Positions 27,191 through 37,768 are shown, counted from the first letter of the stretch. The stretch is DNA of 64,000 bases from CAVTAV01 sp963732795 (GCA_963732795.1 CAVTAV010000004.1:1-64000); one strand, 5' to 3'. Translations and numbers: made by a program. Notes: generated from the sequence alone by a model not told the origin.

Positions 27191-29675
27191 TCAGCTGATC
27201 GTTGAACGTTGAGGTTTGCGCATAGACATCCTTACCATCAAGGCCAAAAATCCTGCCACGGTTCCCGCAGTGGCCACCACTCCCCAATCAAGGAGATGCA
27301 GCGGCCTAAGATGGACCAGTTCCGCAAGGAACGGGATCTGTACAAGGAGTAGAAGGCTTGCGAGGCTGCCGGCAACGACGACCCTTCCGGTCCAGTTTCT
27401 CAATCCCCCAAGCGCAGCTGTTATGGCAGCGCTCGCGCCAATGAGCGCTCCGAGTGCCATGGACCGGGCATGCTCGACATCGTTGGCGGCACCGAGAGCG
27501 TATTCAAAGCCGATCGATATGATCGCCGCGAGCAGCAGGCCGGAAAGGCAGATCACAATCCAGGCCTGCAACGAGAAGAAACGGGCTTGACCATCCCTCT
27601 CCGTGGACATCAGGCGATCCGACGTCGGCAAATCCTGGAAGACCAGCAAGGCCGTTGGGTGGATGATCAGCTCCAGCCACACGATATGGATCGGCAAATA
27701 GAGCAACGGATTGTCCGCCAGAGGGACGGCGGCCGCGCTGACGACAAGCGGGATATGGACCATCAACAGGTATGTAAAGGCGAGTTGAAGGTTCCGGAAC
27801 AATTGTCGGCCTTCGGCAATGGCCCGAACGATGGTGCGAAAATTGTCATCGAGCAGTACGATCGCAGCGACTTCCCGCGCGCTCTGAGTGCCGCGCTCGC
27901 CCATCGCAATGCCAATATCGGCGGTTTGCAGGGCTGGAACATCGTTCACGCCGTCGCCAGTAACGGCGACGATCTCGCCCGATTTCTGAAGCGCGCGAAC
28001 AAGCTTCAGTTTCTGAGAGGGGGTAGAGCGTGCCACCGCGTCGATCTTACGGAGAGCCTCCACGCTGGGTCCGTTCTCACCGTCCAACGTCTCCGCCAAC
28101 GCGACAACAGGGTGCCCGCCCCGCAGGCCGACATCGCGTGCGATTGCCTCCGCCGTAGCCGGATGGTCGCCGGTGATCATGATGACCCGGATTCCTGCCC
28201 GCAAGCAGGATGCTACCGCGTCGCGCACCCCCTCACGGATCGGATCCTCGAGCGCAAGGAGTCCTCTCAGTGCATAGCCGCGTTCTGGCTCTGCGTCCGA
28301 CATGGCGGCAACATCCAAAGTCTTGGTGGCGACGGCGATGACTTTGTGGCCCGTGGAGGCGTAGTCGGTGACCGAACTCGCGCCACTTGTCGAGCGATGT
28401 TGATGCGTCGGCGCACATGCCGAAGACCGTCTCTGGTGCCCCTTTTACCAAGGCCAAGCACGAACCGTCCGCCAATCTGACGATTGCCGTCTCTCGGCGA
28501 CGATCCTCGGTAAAAGGAAAGCTGGCGAGCCGCTCGAAGGGCGCAATAGCTGGCGCCGCAGAGATCACGGCAAGATCGAGTGGATCTCCGCTATCGGTCC
28601 GAGCGGCGATCGCGGCTAACTGGAGCAGTTCGTCGGATGAGGTGTTATCCATCAGGACGAAATGCGAAATTGCCAGCTTTCCCTCAGTAAGCGTTCCGGT
28701 CTTGTCGGAGCAGATGCAGGTCACGCGCCCAATGTTCTCGACCGCAACGGCGCGCCTTACCAGCGCTTGGCGATGAGCAAGGCGGTAAACGCCAACGCCA
28801 AGAAAGAATGTAAAGACGACTGGAAATTCTTCGGGGAGCGCAGCGACGGCGAGCGTTACCGCGCTCAGAAAGGCATCGACGAGACCGTGTCCCTGTGCGA
28901 GACGGATCACTGCCAACGCGATGCACAAAGCTAGCGCGGCGATGAGCATAATAGTGACCAACCGGCCGACTGCGATCTGAAGCGGCGTTCGGGCATGATT
29001 CCCGAGAAGGGCCGAGCGAACGATTTCGCCGTAGAGCGTCTCGCCGCCTGTATTGATGACACGCATTCTTGCCTGTCCGGTCAGCAGCCGCGTTCCGGCG
29101 GAGGCCCATTGAGATATGTCAGCTGAGTGGAGGATTTCGGATGTGTTATCGATTGCGTGTTTTCGGACCGGATAGGACTCGCCCGTCAGCGACGATTCGT
29201 CGACCTGAAGGTTGGTGCCGGAAACGATCACGCCGTCGGCGGGAAAGGGCTCTCCCGAGGCGACCTCGATGAGATCGCCCGGCACGACCTCACGAGCGGG
29301 AACTGTGATAGGCGCCCCGTCTCTGACAACTCTGGCATTTGCAGCGAGGCGACCCGCAAGTCCTTGTGTCGAGGCCTGCGTGCGGCGATGGAGATAGGCA
29401 TCCATACCAACAAGTGGAATAAGCGCGACCGCCAAAATCGCCGCCTCAGTGTAGCTACCGAGTAACGTAAAAAGAGCGCTAACGCCGACAAGGAACCAAA
29501 TCATCGGATCGCGCGCCGTGTCGCGAACCAAATCTTTCCAAGTCGAAGGCGGGGCAACGACGATGTCGTTGAAGCCAAAGCGAGCGCGACGAGCTAAAAC
29601 GTCTACGGTCGTCAAACCGCGATCTGCTTCGAGCAGACCTTCGACACGATCAACCGGGATGAGGCGATTTGGCAT
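27191..29675 (-). pseudogene. P-type cation-transporting ATPase, broken by one frameshift
   Basis: An inner-membrane P2-type pump of about 830 residues (Ca2+/Mg2+/H+-like; substrate not decided). Seen: actuator motif ESSLTGESYPV, phosphorylation site CSDKTGTLTEG, nucleotide-binding LVKGAPETV in the first frame; then TGDHPATAEAIARDVG and the hinge VTGDGVNDVPALQ in the second frame. The switch lies near 28375: after SLDKWREFG the family sequence continues one frame over as VTDYASTGHKVIAVATK. A single-base change there would restore one frame. It is followed by the Usp gene. Both pieces are otherwise well preserved, so the lesion is recent or is a sequencing error. Confidence 0.85.
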
Positions 29676-29769
29676 GGGACGTGTCTCTTAGCGTATGGTC
29701 AGCAGAATTTACGCACTCTCTGCGTTCCACAATATGTTCTCGTAGTCTGATGGTCCGCGTTATTCTTGC

Positions 29770-30050
29770 AGCACGGAACTGCGCATGGGAGAACGGCTTT
29801 AATGAGAACGTCTACGGCCGCTTTCGGGACGAGTGCCTGAACGAAACCTATTCGCATCTCTCCCCAAAGCACGAACCCACATCAACGCATGGAAGGAGGA
29901 CTATAACCGGCGCAGACCGCATTCGGCCTTGGGCAACATCACCCAGGCCGAGTTCGCCATGAAAATGGTGCTGGAAAACCAGGCCGCATAAGGTGAGAAA
30001 CGAAACCTGAGACTCTCCTTCAAGCCGGAGGGGAATCGGGTCTTAGGTCA
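29770..30050 (+). mobile_element. Degenerate 3' end of an IS3-family transposase gene
   Basis: A plus-strand fragment of IS3 orfB: CAWENGFNENVYGRFRDECLNE, which covers the last catalytic glutamate region, then after frame slips the usual tail (NAWKEDYN, RRPHSALGN, TPAEFAMKMVLEN) up to about 29992. The IS end, TGACCTAAGACCC on the reverse strand, closes at 30050. The 5' part is missing. It borders the second TCTAC array directly. Confidence 0.7.
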
Positions 30051-30052
30051 GG

Positions 30053-30115
30053 TCTACCCCGCCGGAACCCAAAATCTAGTCTCAAATCTACCGATCGTTC
30101 TACTTGTCACGCTAC
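30053..30115. repeat. Second array of TCTAC-type motifs
   Basis: TCTAC or variants start at 30053, 30075 (TCTAG), 30087, 30099 and 30111 (GCTAC), i.e. spacings of 22, 12, 12 and 12 bases. On the reverse strand both arrays share the order GTAGAA, GTAGA, CTAGATT. The IS3 remnant ends 2 bases before the first motif, so a gene that once followed may have been removed. No gene can be assigned to it now. Confidence 0.5.
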
Positions 30116-30332
30116 TCACCATGAAGTGAATTGGCTGTATGTTTTCGTCAAAAAACGCGCGCGTTGTTATATCCTTGGAGAACCCCATGCACTCGGACAT
30201 ACAGAAGCGCCGGTGGACACAATCCCAAAGACCTCTAATTGGTCGCAAATCCTGATAAGTCAGATAAAGACCTCGTACCCCATAGCGGTTAGCTGGTAAT
30301 CACACCCAAATCGGTGCTCTTGCGAGAGTTTG

Positions 30333-30346
30333 ATGATCAAGGTCAA
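30333..30346. promoter_or_regulatory. Weak FNR-type box upstream of the exporter operon
   Basis: ATGAT-CAAG-GTCAA fits the FNR/Anr consensus TTGAT-N4-(A/G)TCAA at all but one fixed position, allowing G at the first base of the right half. It lies about 170 bases before the HlyD start. It is less certain than the boxes at 16871 and 4724 and is reported because of them. Confidence 0.35.
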
Positions 30347-30512
30347 TGCTCAGCCTGCTTTCTGGTTTCAAATTTACCCCGGCGCGGCTGCAATATTCGA
30401 GAGGTGGCAAGTCGCATTATCTCGGGTCGACTTGTCAATTTCAAATCCAGTTTGTTACCGGCCATTTCATTAACACGAAGCACGCGTCAGCACGTGTCAC
30501 GGATCGCCTTGG

Positions 30513-31548
30513 ATGCTCAGTCGAAAGAAACAGATAATCGGTTTAGTGGTCATCGTAGTGGCGGCCACTGGGGCCTATGCCATTTTCGACCATTGGCGCG
30601 ACGAACGAGCAGCCAATAGCGAGATCGTTCTCTTTGGCAATGTCGATATTCGCGAGGCCGATCTCGCCTTCAATGTCGGCGGGCGCATTAAGACTATGGA
30701 GGTCGAGGAGGGCGACAGGGTCACGAAGGGGCAGCTTCTTGCGACGATTGAGCCCGAAACCTATCAGGCCCAGGTCAATGCGGCCAAGGCCAGCGTCGAA
30801 GCCCACAAGGCGGCGCTCGATCGTCTCCTCGCGGGCAGTCGGCCTGAAGAAATCAAGGAAGCCCGAGCCAATGTCCAAGCCATCCAAGCAAACCTCGAAG
30901 ACGCCAAGATCAATCTGAAGCGAACCGAAGAACTGTTGAGGACCCAAGTCGCCGCGCAGCAAAAGCTCGACCAGAACCGGGCGAGCGCCAAAAGTCTTCA
31001 AGCCCAATTAACAGCCGCCCAGCAGCGGCTGACGCTTGGCGATCCAGGGGCCCCGCAAGGAAGACATTGCTCAGGCCCGGGCCATGCTGGCCGCCCAGGA
31101 AGCGCAACTGTCCCTCGCGACCAGTCAGTTGGGCTACACCAAGCTGTTCGCACCGGATGGTGGCGTTATCAAGACCAGGATCGTCGAACCGGGCGCCGTC
31201 GTGCAGGCGCCTGAGCCAGTTTATACCTTGGCTCTTTCCAACCCCATCTGGATCCGCACCTATATTCCGGAACCCGATATGGGCAAGATCCGTCCAGGCA
31301 TGAAAGCACTCGTCTACACGGATTCGGAGCCCGGCCGTGTTCATGAGGGATGGGTCGGCTTCATGTCCCCAGTCGCTGAATTCACACCGAAAGCAGTCGA
31401 GACTTCCGCCGTTCGAACTAGCCTTGTCTATCGGGTGAGGGTCTACGTAGACGACCCCGATAGTAGTCTGCGCCAAGGCATGCCTGTGACCGTGCGAGTG
31501 AAACCGGGATCCGGGGGCAACGAGGCCGGCCAACCCGCGTCACAATGA
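30513..31548 (+). pseudogene. HlyD/YbhG-like membrane-fusion protein with one frameshift
   Basis: The periplasmic adaptor of an ABC-2 exporter. Residues 8-25 form the membrane anchor (GLVVIVVAATGAYAIF); a biotinyl-lipoyl domain (FGNVDIREADLAFNVGG), a long coiled-coil hairpin (about 85-175) and a beta-barrel (VIKTRIVEPGAVV, PIWIRTYIPE) follow. The frame shifts at about 31038: CTTGGCGATCC would read CTTGCGATCC in the family (LAIQGPRKEDIAQAR), so one extra G is the simplest cause. Without it the protein would have about 345 residues. It is followed after 22 bases by the ATPase gene. Confidence 0.85.
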
Positions 31549-31570
31549 CGTTACCGTTCGGGAGATATCC

Positions 31571-33361
31571 GTGAGAACGTCGGTCATAGAATTGACGGAC
31601 GTGACCAAGTCCTTTAGCTCCGGCGGGCGCACGATTACCGCGCTGTCCGGCCTCTCGGTCTCGATTGAATCGGCTAAGCTCACCGGGCTCGTTGGGCCCG
31701 ACGGGGCTGGCAAGACGACGCTCATGCGGCTCTTGACTGGTCTGATCAAGCCGGACTCTGGCTCGATCCAAGCTCTGGGCCTCGATACGATCGCCGATCC
31801 GCAGGAGATCCAGGCACGTGTCGGCTATATGCCGCAACGGTTCGGCCTTTATGAGGATCTGAGCGTTCTCGAAAATCTGACGCTATACGCCGACCTTCAG
31901 GGCCTCGCCGCCGCCGAACGGCGAACCCGCTTCGACTATCTGATGGACTTTACGGGGTTGGGGCCGTTCCGGTCGCGCCTCGCCGGCCAACTCTCGGGCG
32001 GCATGAAACAGAAACTTGGACTCGCCTGTACTCTGGTTCGTCCGCCGCGGCTGATGCTACTCGACGAACCGAGTGTCGGTGTCGATCCAGTATCGCGCCG
32101 GGAGCTCTGGGAGATCGTGCGCTCTCTGGTCGCCGACGGCATCAGCGTCCTATGGGCGACCGCCTATCTCGACGAAGCAGAACGCTGCGATGACTTACTG
32201 CTGTTGAGCGAAGGGCGGCTGCTGGATTCGGGACCGCCGAAAACCTTCTCCGATCGTCTCCACGGGCGGACATTTGCGGTGCGGGTGGAAGCCGAGGTGC
32301 GACGCGCGGTTCTGAACGAGATCCTCGCGCTTCCCCATGTGATCGACGCAATTATCAAGGGCCGGGACATTCGCGTACTCGTCTCCCGGAAGGCGGATCA
32401 AGACCACCTCTCGCGCTGCTGCAAAGAATTGAAAACAGCGGCGGCTGAGGTCAGCGCCGTCGCGCCCGTTTTCGAGGACGCGTTCATATCCTTGCTCAAG
32501 GAGCCGCAAGGTGCGGTAGATGAACCGGAAGAACCCGCGACCGTCCTTCGTCCCGGTCCGATAAGTCCGGCAGCGCCGGCGACCAGTGAGGGACCGGACA
32601 CAGATCGCGTCGTCATTGAAGTCGCTGGCCTGATGCGCAAATTCGGTGACTTCATGGCCGTCGACAACATCGATTTCAAGGTCACGCGCGGTGAGATCTT
32701 CGGGCTGCTGGGGCCGAACGGGGCAGGTAAATCGACGACGTTCAAGATGCTTTGCGGCCTGCTGCCGCCGAGCGGCGGAAAAGCCTTGGTGCTCGATATT
32801 GATCTTCTGCGGGCGGCGGCCACGGCCCGCAGCCGCATCGGCTATATGGCTCAGAAATTTTCGCTCTACGGAAACATGACCGTGCTGCAGAATCTTCAGT
32901 TCTTCGCCAGCGCTTACGGGCTTGCGGGTAAAGACCGGGACAGCAAGGTGAAGGCAGAGCTACGCGATTTCGGCCTCGATCCCTATGCGGATACCATGAG
33001 CGAGACCTTGCCGCTCGGGTACAAGCAGCGGCTCGCGCTTGCCAGCGCCATCATGCACGAGCCCGGGATCCTGTTCCTCGACGAACCGACATCCGGGGTA
33101 GACCCGATGGTCCGGCGGGAATTCTGGTCCCGAATTAACGCGATGGCCGCTGCCGGGGTGACCGTGATGGTCACAACCCACTTTCTTGAGGAAGCCGAAT
33201 ATTGCGATCGGATCGGGATCATTTATCGGGGGCGCCTCATCGCCACCGGCACGCCCGAAGATCTGAAACGACAACATCGCAGTAGTAAGATTCCCGATCC
33301 CACGCTGGAAGACGCCTTCGTCGATCTGATTGAGCATTACGACCAAGAGCAGGCGGCATGA
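31571..33361 (+). CDS. ABC exporter ATPase, two fused nucleotide-binding domains (YbhF-like)
   Basis: A 596-residue energy subunit with two ABC domains. First domain: Walker A GPDGAGKTT near residue 43, signature LSGGMKQ near 140, Walker B LMLLDEPSVGVDP. Second domain: Walker A GPNGAGKST near 384, a degenerate signature LPLGYKQR near 480 and Walker B ILFLDEPTSGVDP. GTG 31571 is the start. Its stop overlaps the start of the first permease (ATGA). With HlyD upstream and two ABC-2 permeases downstream the set corresponds to YbhGFSR of enterobacteria, a drug or cation exporter; the substrate here is unknown. Confidence 0.92.
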   Translation: MRTSVIELTDVTKSFSSGGRTITALSGLSVSIESAKLTGLVGPDGAGKTTLMRLLTGLIKPDSGSIQALGLDTIADPQEIQARVGYMPQRFGLYEDLSVLENLTLYADLQGLAAAERRTRFDYLMDFTGLGPFRSRLAGQLSGGMKQKLGLACTLVRPPRLMLLDEPSVGVDPVSRRELWEIVRSLVADGISVLWATAYLDEAERCDDLLLLSEGRLLDSGPPKTFSDRLHGRTFAVRVEAEVRRAVLNEILALPHVIDAIIKGRDIRVLVSRKADQDHLSRCCKELKTAAAEVSAVAPVFEDAFISLLKEPQGAVDEPEEPATVLRPGPISPAAPATSEGPDTDRVVIEVAGLMRKFGDFMAVDNIDFKVTRGEIFGLLGPNGAGKSTTFKMLCGLLPPSGGKALVLDIDLLRAAATARSRIGYMAQKFSLYGNMTVLQNLQFFASAYGLAGKDRDSKVKAELRDFGLDPYADTMSETLPLGYKQRLALASAIMHEPGILFLDEPTSGVDPMVRREFWSRINAMAAAGVTVMVTTHFLEEAEYCDRIGIIYRGRLIATGTPEDLKRQHRSSKIPDPTLEDAFVDLIEHYDQEQAA

Positions 33362-34504
33362 CCACGGAAAACCAAGGAGGAGCCAAGGCCGCTTCATGGC
33401 TACGCTTGCAGGGCTTAATCTACAAAGAGGCGCTGCAAATTCTGCGCGATCCAAGCAGCATCTCGATCGCTTTCGTGCTGCCGATTATCCTGCTGATCCT
33501 GTTCGGTTATGGTGTTTCTCTCGATACCGAACACGTTCCCGTTTCGGTCGTGGTCGAAAATCCGACCACTGATACGGCGAGCTTCGTGTCGTCGCTCAGG
33601 GACTCTCGGTATTTCTCGGTCATCATGGAACCGGATCAGCGTGTCGCTGAAGACGCGCTTGTCGCCGGCGCGGTCAACGCGATCGTCGTGCTGCGGAGCG
33701 ATTTCTCCCGGCGGCTTTGGTCTTCTGCCGGTGCGCCGATTCAGACGATCGTCAACGGTACCGACGCCAACACGGCGCGGATCATTAGCGGCTATCTCGA
33801 TGGCGCCTGGCAGAACTGGCTGAACCAGCGGGCACTCGAGAAGGGAAGACTCTCACGCCGCCCGTGGTGGCAGAGCAACGTGTCTGGTTCAACGCTGAGG
33901 TTCGCAGCCGGAACTTCCTGGTGCCGGGCCTGATCGCCATCATCATGACCCTGATCGGCGCGTTGCTGACGGCGATGGTCGTTGCGCGGGAATGGGAGCG
34001 CGGCACCATGGAGGCGCTCCTCGTCACGCCCGTTCGTATCGGAGAAATTCTGCTCGGAAAGCTGATTCCTTATTTTCTGCTCGGCATGGGCGGAATGGCG
34101 ATGGCGACCGTGATGGCCGTGTGGATGTTCACATTCCGTTTCGCGGTTCGTTTTGCCGTCCTGACCGCGGTCTCGGCCTATTCATGCTCACCGCGCTCGG
34201 CATGGGCCTGCTGATATCGACCGTGGCGCGAACCCAATTCGTTGCCGGCCAGATCGCCATCATCGTCGCCTTTCTGCCGGCATTCATCCTTTCGGGCTTC
34301 GTCTTCGATATTTCGAGTATGCCTGTCGTAATTCAGGTCCTCACGCATGTCATTCCGGCGCGCTACTTCGTCTCGTCACTGCAGACGTTGTTTCTGGCTG
34401 GAGACATCTGGCCGATCATTCTCGCGAACGCCGGTGCGCTGGCATTGATGGCCACGATCTTTCTTGGCCTGACGATGCGGAAAACTCACAAGTCTTTGGA
34501 ATAG
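33358..34504 (+). pseudogene. ABC-2 permease (YbhS-like) with two frameshifts
   Basis: A membrane subunit of about 380 residues: an N-terminal helix (ISIAFVLPIILLILFGYGVS), a large periplasmic domain and five further helices. The frame breaks near 33851-33854, where a duplicated TC changes GRLTPPVVAEQRV into a dead frame, and again near 34171, where one base is missing before LGLFMLTALGMG. All three pieces join into a normal family sequence. It overlaps the ATPase gene by 4 bases and the second permease starts 9 bases after it. Confidence 0.85.
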
Positions 34505-34513
34505 GGGGCGACT

Positions 34514-35623
34514 TTGTGGGGCCGTATTCGAGCGCTGATCGTGAAGGAGTTTCTAGCGGTCTGGAAGGACAAGAAGAGCCGAACAGTCATTATCGGTCCG
34601 CCGCTGATCCAGCTCTTGGTTTTCGGCTATGCGGCAACCTTCGACGTCAATCACGTTGCGACGGCGATCTATAATGAGGATGTGGGGCTGGCGTCGCGCC
34701 AGTTGATCGCCCGCTTCGAGGGATCGCCGTCCTTTGACGTCGTGTCACATCTTTCACGCGAGGACGATATTCGCAAGGTCATCGATCCGAAGAAAGCCAG
34801 TCTCGTTATCCATATCGGCCAAACCTTCTCCCGGGATCTGATTGCGCACCAACCGGCCAAGGTCCAGTTCATTGTCGATGGCAGGGAGTCCAACACGGCG
34901 CTGATCATTCTTGGTTACGCGAGCCGGATCGTTGCCGAATTCAATAACGAGTGGCTCAAGAAGAACGGCAAGCCATTACCTCCCGCTCATCTCATTGTGC
35001 GCTCGTGGTTCAATCCCAATCTCGATAGCCAGTGGTTTATCGTGCCAGGAATCGTGGCGTTGCTGACGTTGGTCGTCACAACCGTGGTCACGGCGCTCAG
35101 CGTGGCTCGTGAACGAGAGGTCGGAACGTTCGAACAGCTCCTGGTGACACCGTTTCGGCCCTTCGAGATCATGATCGGCAAGTCCGTTCCGGCCATGATA
35201 ATCGGGTTCATCGAGGGTACTATTATCATCTTGTTCGGCGTGTTCTGGTTTGGCGTACCGCTACGCGGGGAGTTGCTCCTGCTTTATGCAGGCCTCCTGC
35301 TCTACATCCTGGCCGTGATCGGTGTAGGGCTGATGATTTCCTCGATCTCGCGGACCCAGCAACAGGCGATTCTTGGCACGTTCCTGTTTGTCGTGCCCGC
35401 CGTAATTCTTTCCGGCTTCGCAACGCCGATAGCGAACATGCCGAAGGCCATCCAATATCTGACGCTCGCCAACCCTATGCGCTATTTTCTGATCATCGTG
35501 CGAGGGATCTTCCTGGAAGGTCTTCCGACCACACTGGTTTATAACCTGTTATGGCCGATGGCCGTAATCGCCGTGGTGACCCTTTCCAGCGCAAGCTGGC
35601 TATTTCGCCGGCGTCTGGGATGA
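34514..35623 (+). CDS. ABC-2 permease (YbhR-like)
   Basis: A 369-residue inner-membrane permease, the partner of the broken YbhS-like protein. An N-terminal helix after LAVWKDKKSRTVIIGPP, a periplasmic loop of about 130 residues and a C-terminal block of five helices, including TVVTALSVAREREVGTFEQL and the ABC-2 hallmark VVPAVILSGFATPIANMP. The TTG start at 34514 is supported by AGGGGG about six bases upstream. It is the last gene of the operon. Palindromes begin at its stop codon. Confidence 0.9.
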   Translation: MWGRIRALIVKEFLAVWKDKKSRTVIIGPPLIQLLVFGYAATFDVNHVATAIYNEDVGLASRQLIARFEGSPSFDVVSHLSREDDIRKVIDPKKASLVIHIGQTFSRDLIAHQPAKVQFIVDGRESNTALIILGYASRIVAEFNNEWLKKNGKPLPPAHLIVRSWFNPNLDSQWFIVPGIVALLTLVVTTVVTALSVAREREVGTFEQLLVTPFRPFEIMIGKSVPAMIIGFIEGTIIILFGVFWFGVPLRGELLLLYAGLLLYILAVIGVGLMISSISRTQQQAILGTFLFVVPAVILSGFATPIANMPKAIQYLTLANPMRYFLIIVRGIFLEGLPTTLVYNLLWPMAVIAVVTLSSASWLFRRRLG

Positions 35624-35858
35624 CGTGTCATCGATTCCACTTTGACGTGCACGTCACTCTTTCATTCCAGGACGTCGGATGACGATTTGATCGTTTGTCA
35701 TCCTCGTACGGCACGAAGCGTATCTGTTGTACGGATTGCAAACATTTTGCAAACGCATCGATCATAACGCACTGAAATCGGCTGATACCGTTCGGACCGT
35801 CAACGCACGAATTTGGCGGAAACCTTGACGCTGTAACACTTGTCAGCATTAGCTGACA
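35619..35858. repeat. Cluster of inverted repeats built on TGAC/GTCA next to an att site
   Basis: Four dyads lie in 240 bases: GATGAC-GT-GTCATC (35619-35632), the perfect palindrome TGACGTGCACGTCA (35643-35656), GGATGAC...GTCATCC with a 12-base loop (about 35678-35703), and TGTCAGC-ATTA-GCTGACA (35841-35858). The cluster runs from the ybhR stop to 15 bases before the tRNA-Ser fragment. Repeated dyads beside a tRNA attachment site suggest recombinase or excisionase arm sites, but a multi-copy operator is possible. No T-run follows them, so ordinary terminators are unlikely. Confidence 0.55.
35711..35754 (+). repeat. 44-base element, copy A
   Basis: Begins GCACGAAGCG, has a 16-base variable centre and ends TGCAAACATTTTGCAAAC, which contains two direct GCAAAC units. 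An equally long copy with the same outer blocks lies at 40952-40995 in the same orientation. Copy A is 118 bases upstream of the tRNA-Ser fragment. Confidence 0.6.
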
Positions 35859-35872
35859 CGCCCGTCTTCGAA

Positions 35873-35929
<57 letters not shown>

Positions 35930-36075
35930 CTCTTCAAGAAAAGTACTTCTCCGATTTCTTAGAGGGCCCGTTTGGACCCCAGCCTCTGTGCAGGTTGGGC
36001 TAGCTGGTTCCGTACCTGACCGGGCCAACATGTACTCGAGAAACCCTCTCCAAGCCAACTTTCTCCGAAGCTCTT

Positions 36076-36556
36076 GATTAGAGCCATCGCACACGGCATG
36101 GAGCTTTGAGTTCAAGCCGCCTTTGGTGCGCCCGATACGTCGGGGAACATCCCCTTTTTTTGAGCAGACTGGCTGCCGTGCGGTGGGCCTTGAGGTAGGT
36201 CGCGTCGATCATTAATTGGTCGGACTTGCCGCCCTTGGCGGCCAACTCGGCGAAGATCCGGTTGAACACGCCGAGCCGGCTCCAGCGGATGAAGCGGTTA
36301 TAGATCGTCTTGTGCGGGCCATACGCTTTGGGCGCGTCGCGCCAGCGCACGCCGTTCCGGATCACGAAGGTGATCCCGCTGATCACCCAGCGATCATCAA
36401 CCCGGGGAACCCCATGCGACAGCGGAAAATACGGCTCAATCCGGCGCATCTGCGCCTCAGACAACCAGATCAGATCACTCATGGCAGCGTCTCCTTGCCC
36501 CGCCATCAAATCAATCCACCACCATCTTCGCAAGAAATTTAATAGGTCCTGAGCCT
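36076..36556 (-). mobile_element. IS5-family (IS427-like) insertion sequence, 3' part deleted
   Basis: The first transposase frame (36078-36482 on the minus strand, starting MSDLIWLSEAQ) reads YFPLSHGVPRVDDRWVISG, RWRDAPKAYGPHKTIYNRF and MIDATYLKAHRTAASLLKK, the usual OrfA of IS427-group elements with the first catalytic aspartate. The second frame (LNSKLHAVCDG) is cut off after a few residues at about 36077. The right end AATAGGTCCTGAGCC closes near 36556. The left terminus and most of OrfB are gone, so it cannot transpose by itself. It is inserted beside the tRNA-Ser attachment site. Confidence 0.8.
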
Positions 36557-36798
36557 AGGACGCTCAAACGGAAATCGAAAAATTCGCATGGGGTTATAGG
36601 GTTAGATGAATGCATAAACTTCTTGGCATCAGAATCTCGTTATGGTTGACGGTTGATTTTGGGAGGTGGAGAATACTTGCTTTGGGGGTAAAACCGTTCT
36701 TATCAGTCGTTCGGCCGGGGAGTGCCGACCTGAGCGGGAGAAAAGCGCTCGTTCTCTTGATGTCCCCCTGAGACAAGGAAGGCTATCGGCAGGCGGCC

Positions 36799-37768
36799 AT
36801 GGATGATGTTCTGGAGGTTTCTGCTGGGAACGTCGGGCCTACCAGCACGCTGCAAATAAGCCATATCCGAGGCATAAAGAAATGGAATCAGGTCCTCGGT
36901 CAGGCTTTTGGCGCAATCCACGCTGACATCAAGCGCGGGTCCGACCTTATTGCCGACATTCGGAGCCAGACAGTCGGCGATATCAGTCTCTATCGTTGCA
37001 CCGCGAGCCCCTCGCGCGTGTTTCACAGCATTCGGCAGAAAAGCAGCAACGACAGCCAGCGCTTTCTCATCAAGACTTCAGGTTCGGGGTAGGTCCCGGC
37101 TGTTCTGCGATAACGCCCGGCTGGAACTCTACGAGGGCGACTACATCATTTGCGATGATGACAGAGCGCATTCCATCGAATTTGACGACGAGCACACGAT
37201 CGTCTGTATCCCAGTTTCGACGAGCTTTTTGAACAAGTTCACGCCGTTTCCCAAGGCTGTATCCTTCGTTAAGCCACGTGCCGACAACCCCTTCAAGAAA
37301 ATCGCGTCTGCCTATCTGGAAAGCTTGTGGAACTGTGGCCCCGATTCTGTCAGCGAGTATGCCAAACGCCGCATCGCTGCCTCTTATCTGGAATTGATTA
37401 TCCTCTCACTGACAGATGGCCGTTGCGAAGAAACCCGCCCTTCGCATGGGCATGGGCTGTTCGAGAGATGTTGCCAGTATATCGAGAGCAGCTTTCGCGA
37501 TGAGACGATCACGCCACAATCCATCGCTGACCATCTGGGCGTTTCTCTACGCCACCTGCAGATCAGATTTGCGTCACGTGGCTATACGATCATGCATTAC
37601 ATCAACCAGCGGCGTTTGGAAGAGGGCAGGAAGCTGCTGGAATGCAGCCGCTACAAGAACCATTCCATCAGTGAAATTGCCTATGCGGTAGGCTTCAAAA
37701 GCCACGCGCACTTCAGTCGCGCCTTTAAGGACGTTTTCAGCTGTTCGCCCAGTGTCTTTCGATCCTGA
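36799..37768 (+). pseudogene. AraC-family transcriptional regulator with a G-run frameshift
   Basis: The first frame (36799-37089) gives an AraC_binding_2-like sensor start (KKWNQVLGQAFGAIHAD, SPSRVFHSI, SQRFLIKTSGSG); the second, to 37768, gives LELYEGDYIICDDDRAHS and then the two helix-turn-helix units ITPQSIADHLGVSLRHLQ and ISEIAYAVGFKSHAHFSRAF. The join is the run GGGG at 37086-37089; with three G the protein would read KTSGSGRSRLFC and continue for about 320 residues. It lies upstream of the TonB receptor on the same strand and would be its natural regulator. No strong ribosome-binding site is seen at 36799. Confidence 0.82.

Noticed and set aside
29669..29962. Protein-coding gene overlapping the P-type ATPase start
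   Set aside because: Only its middle part resembles an IS3 transposase and it slips frame; it is a remnant, not a gene.
35619..35656. Rho-independent terminator after the exporter operon
   Set aside because: Stable dyads are there, but no run of T follows either of them, and two more dyads of the same type continue downstream.
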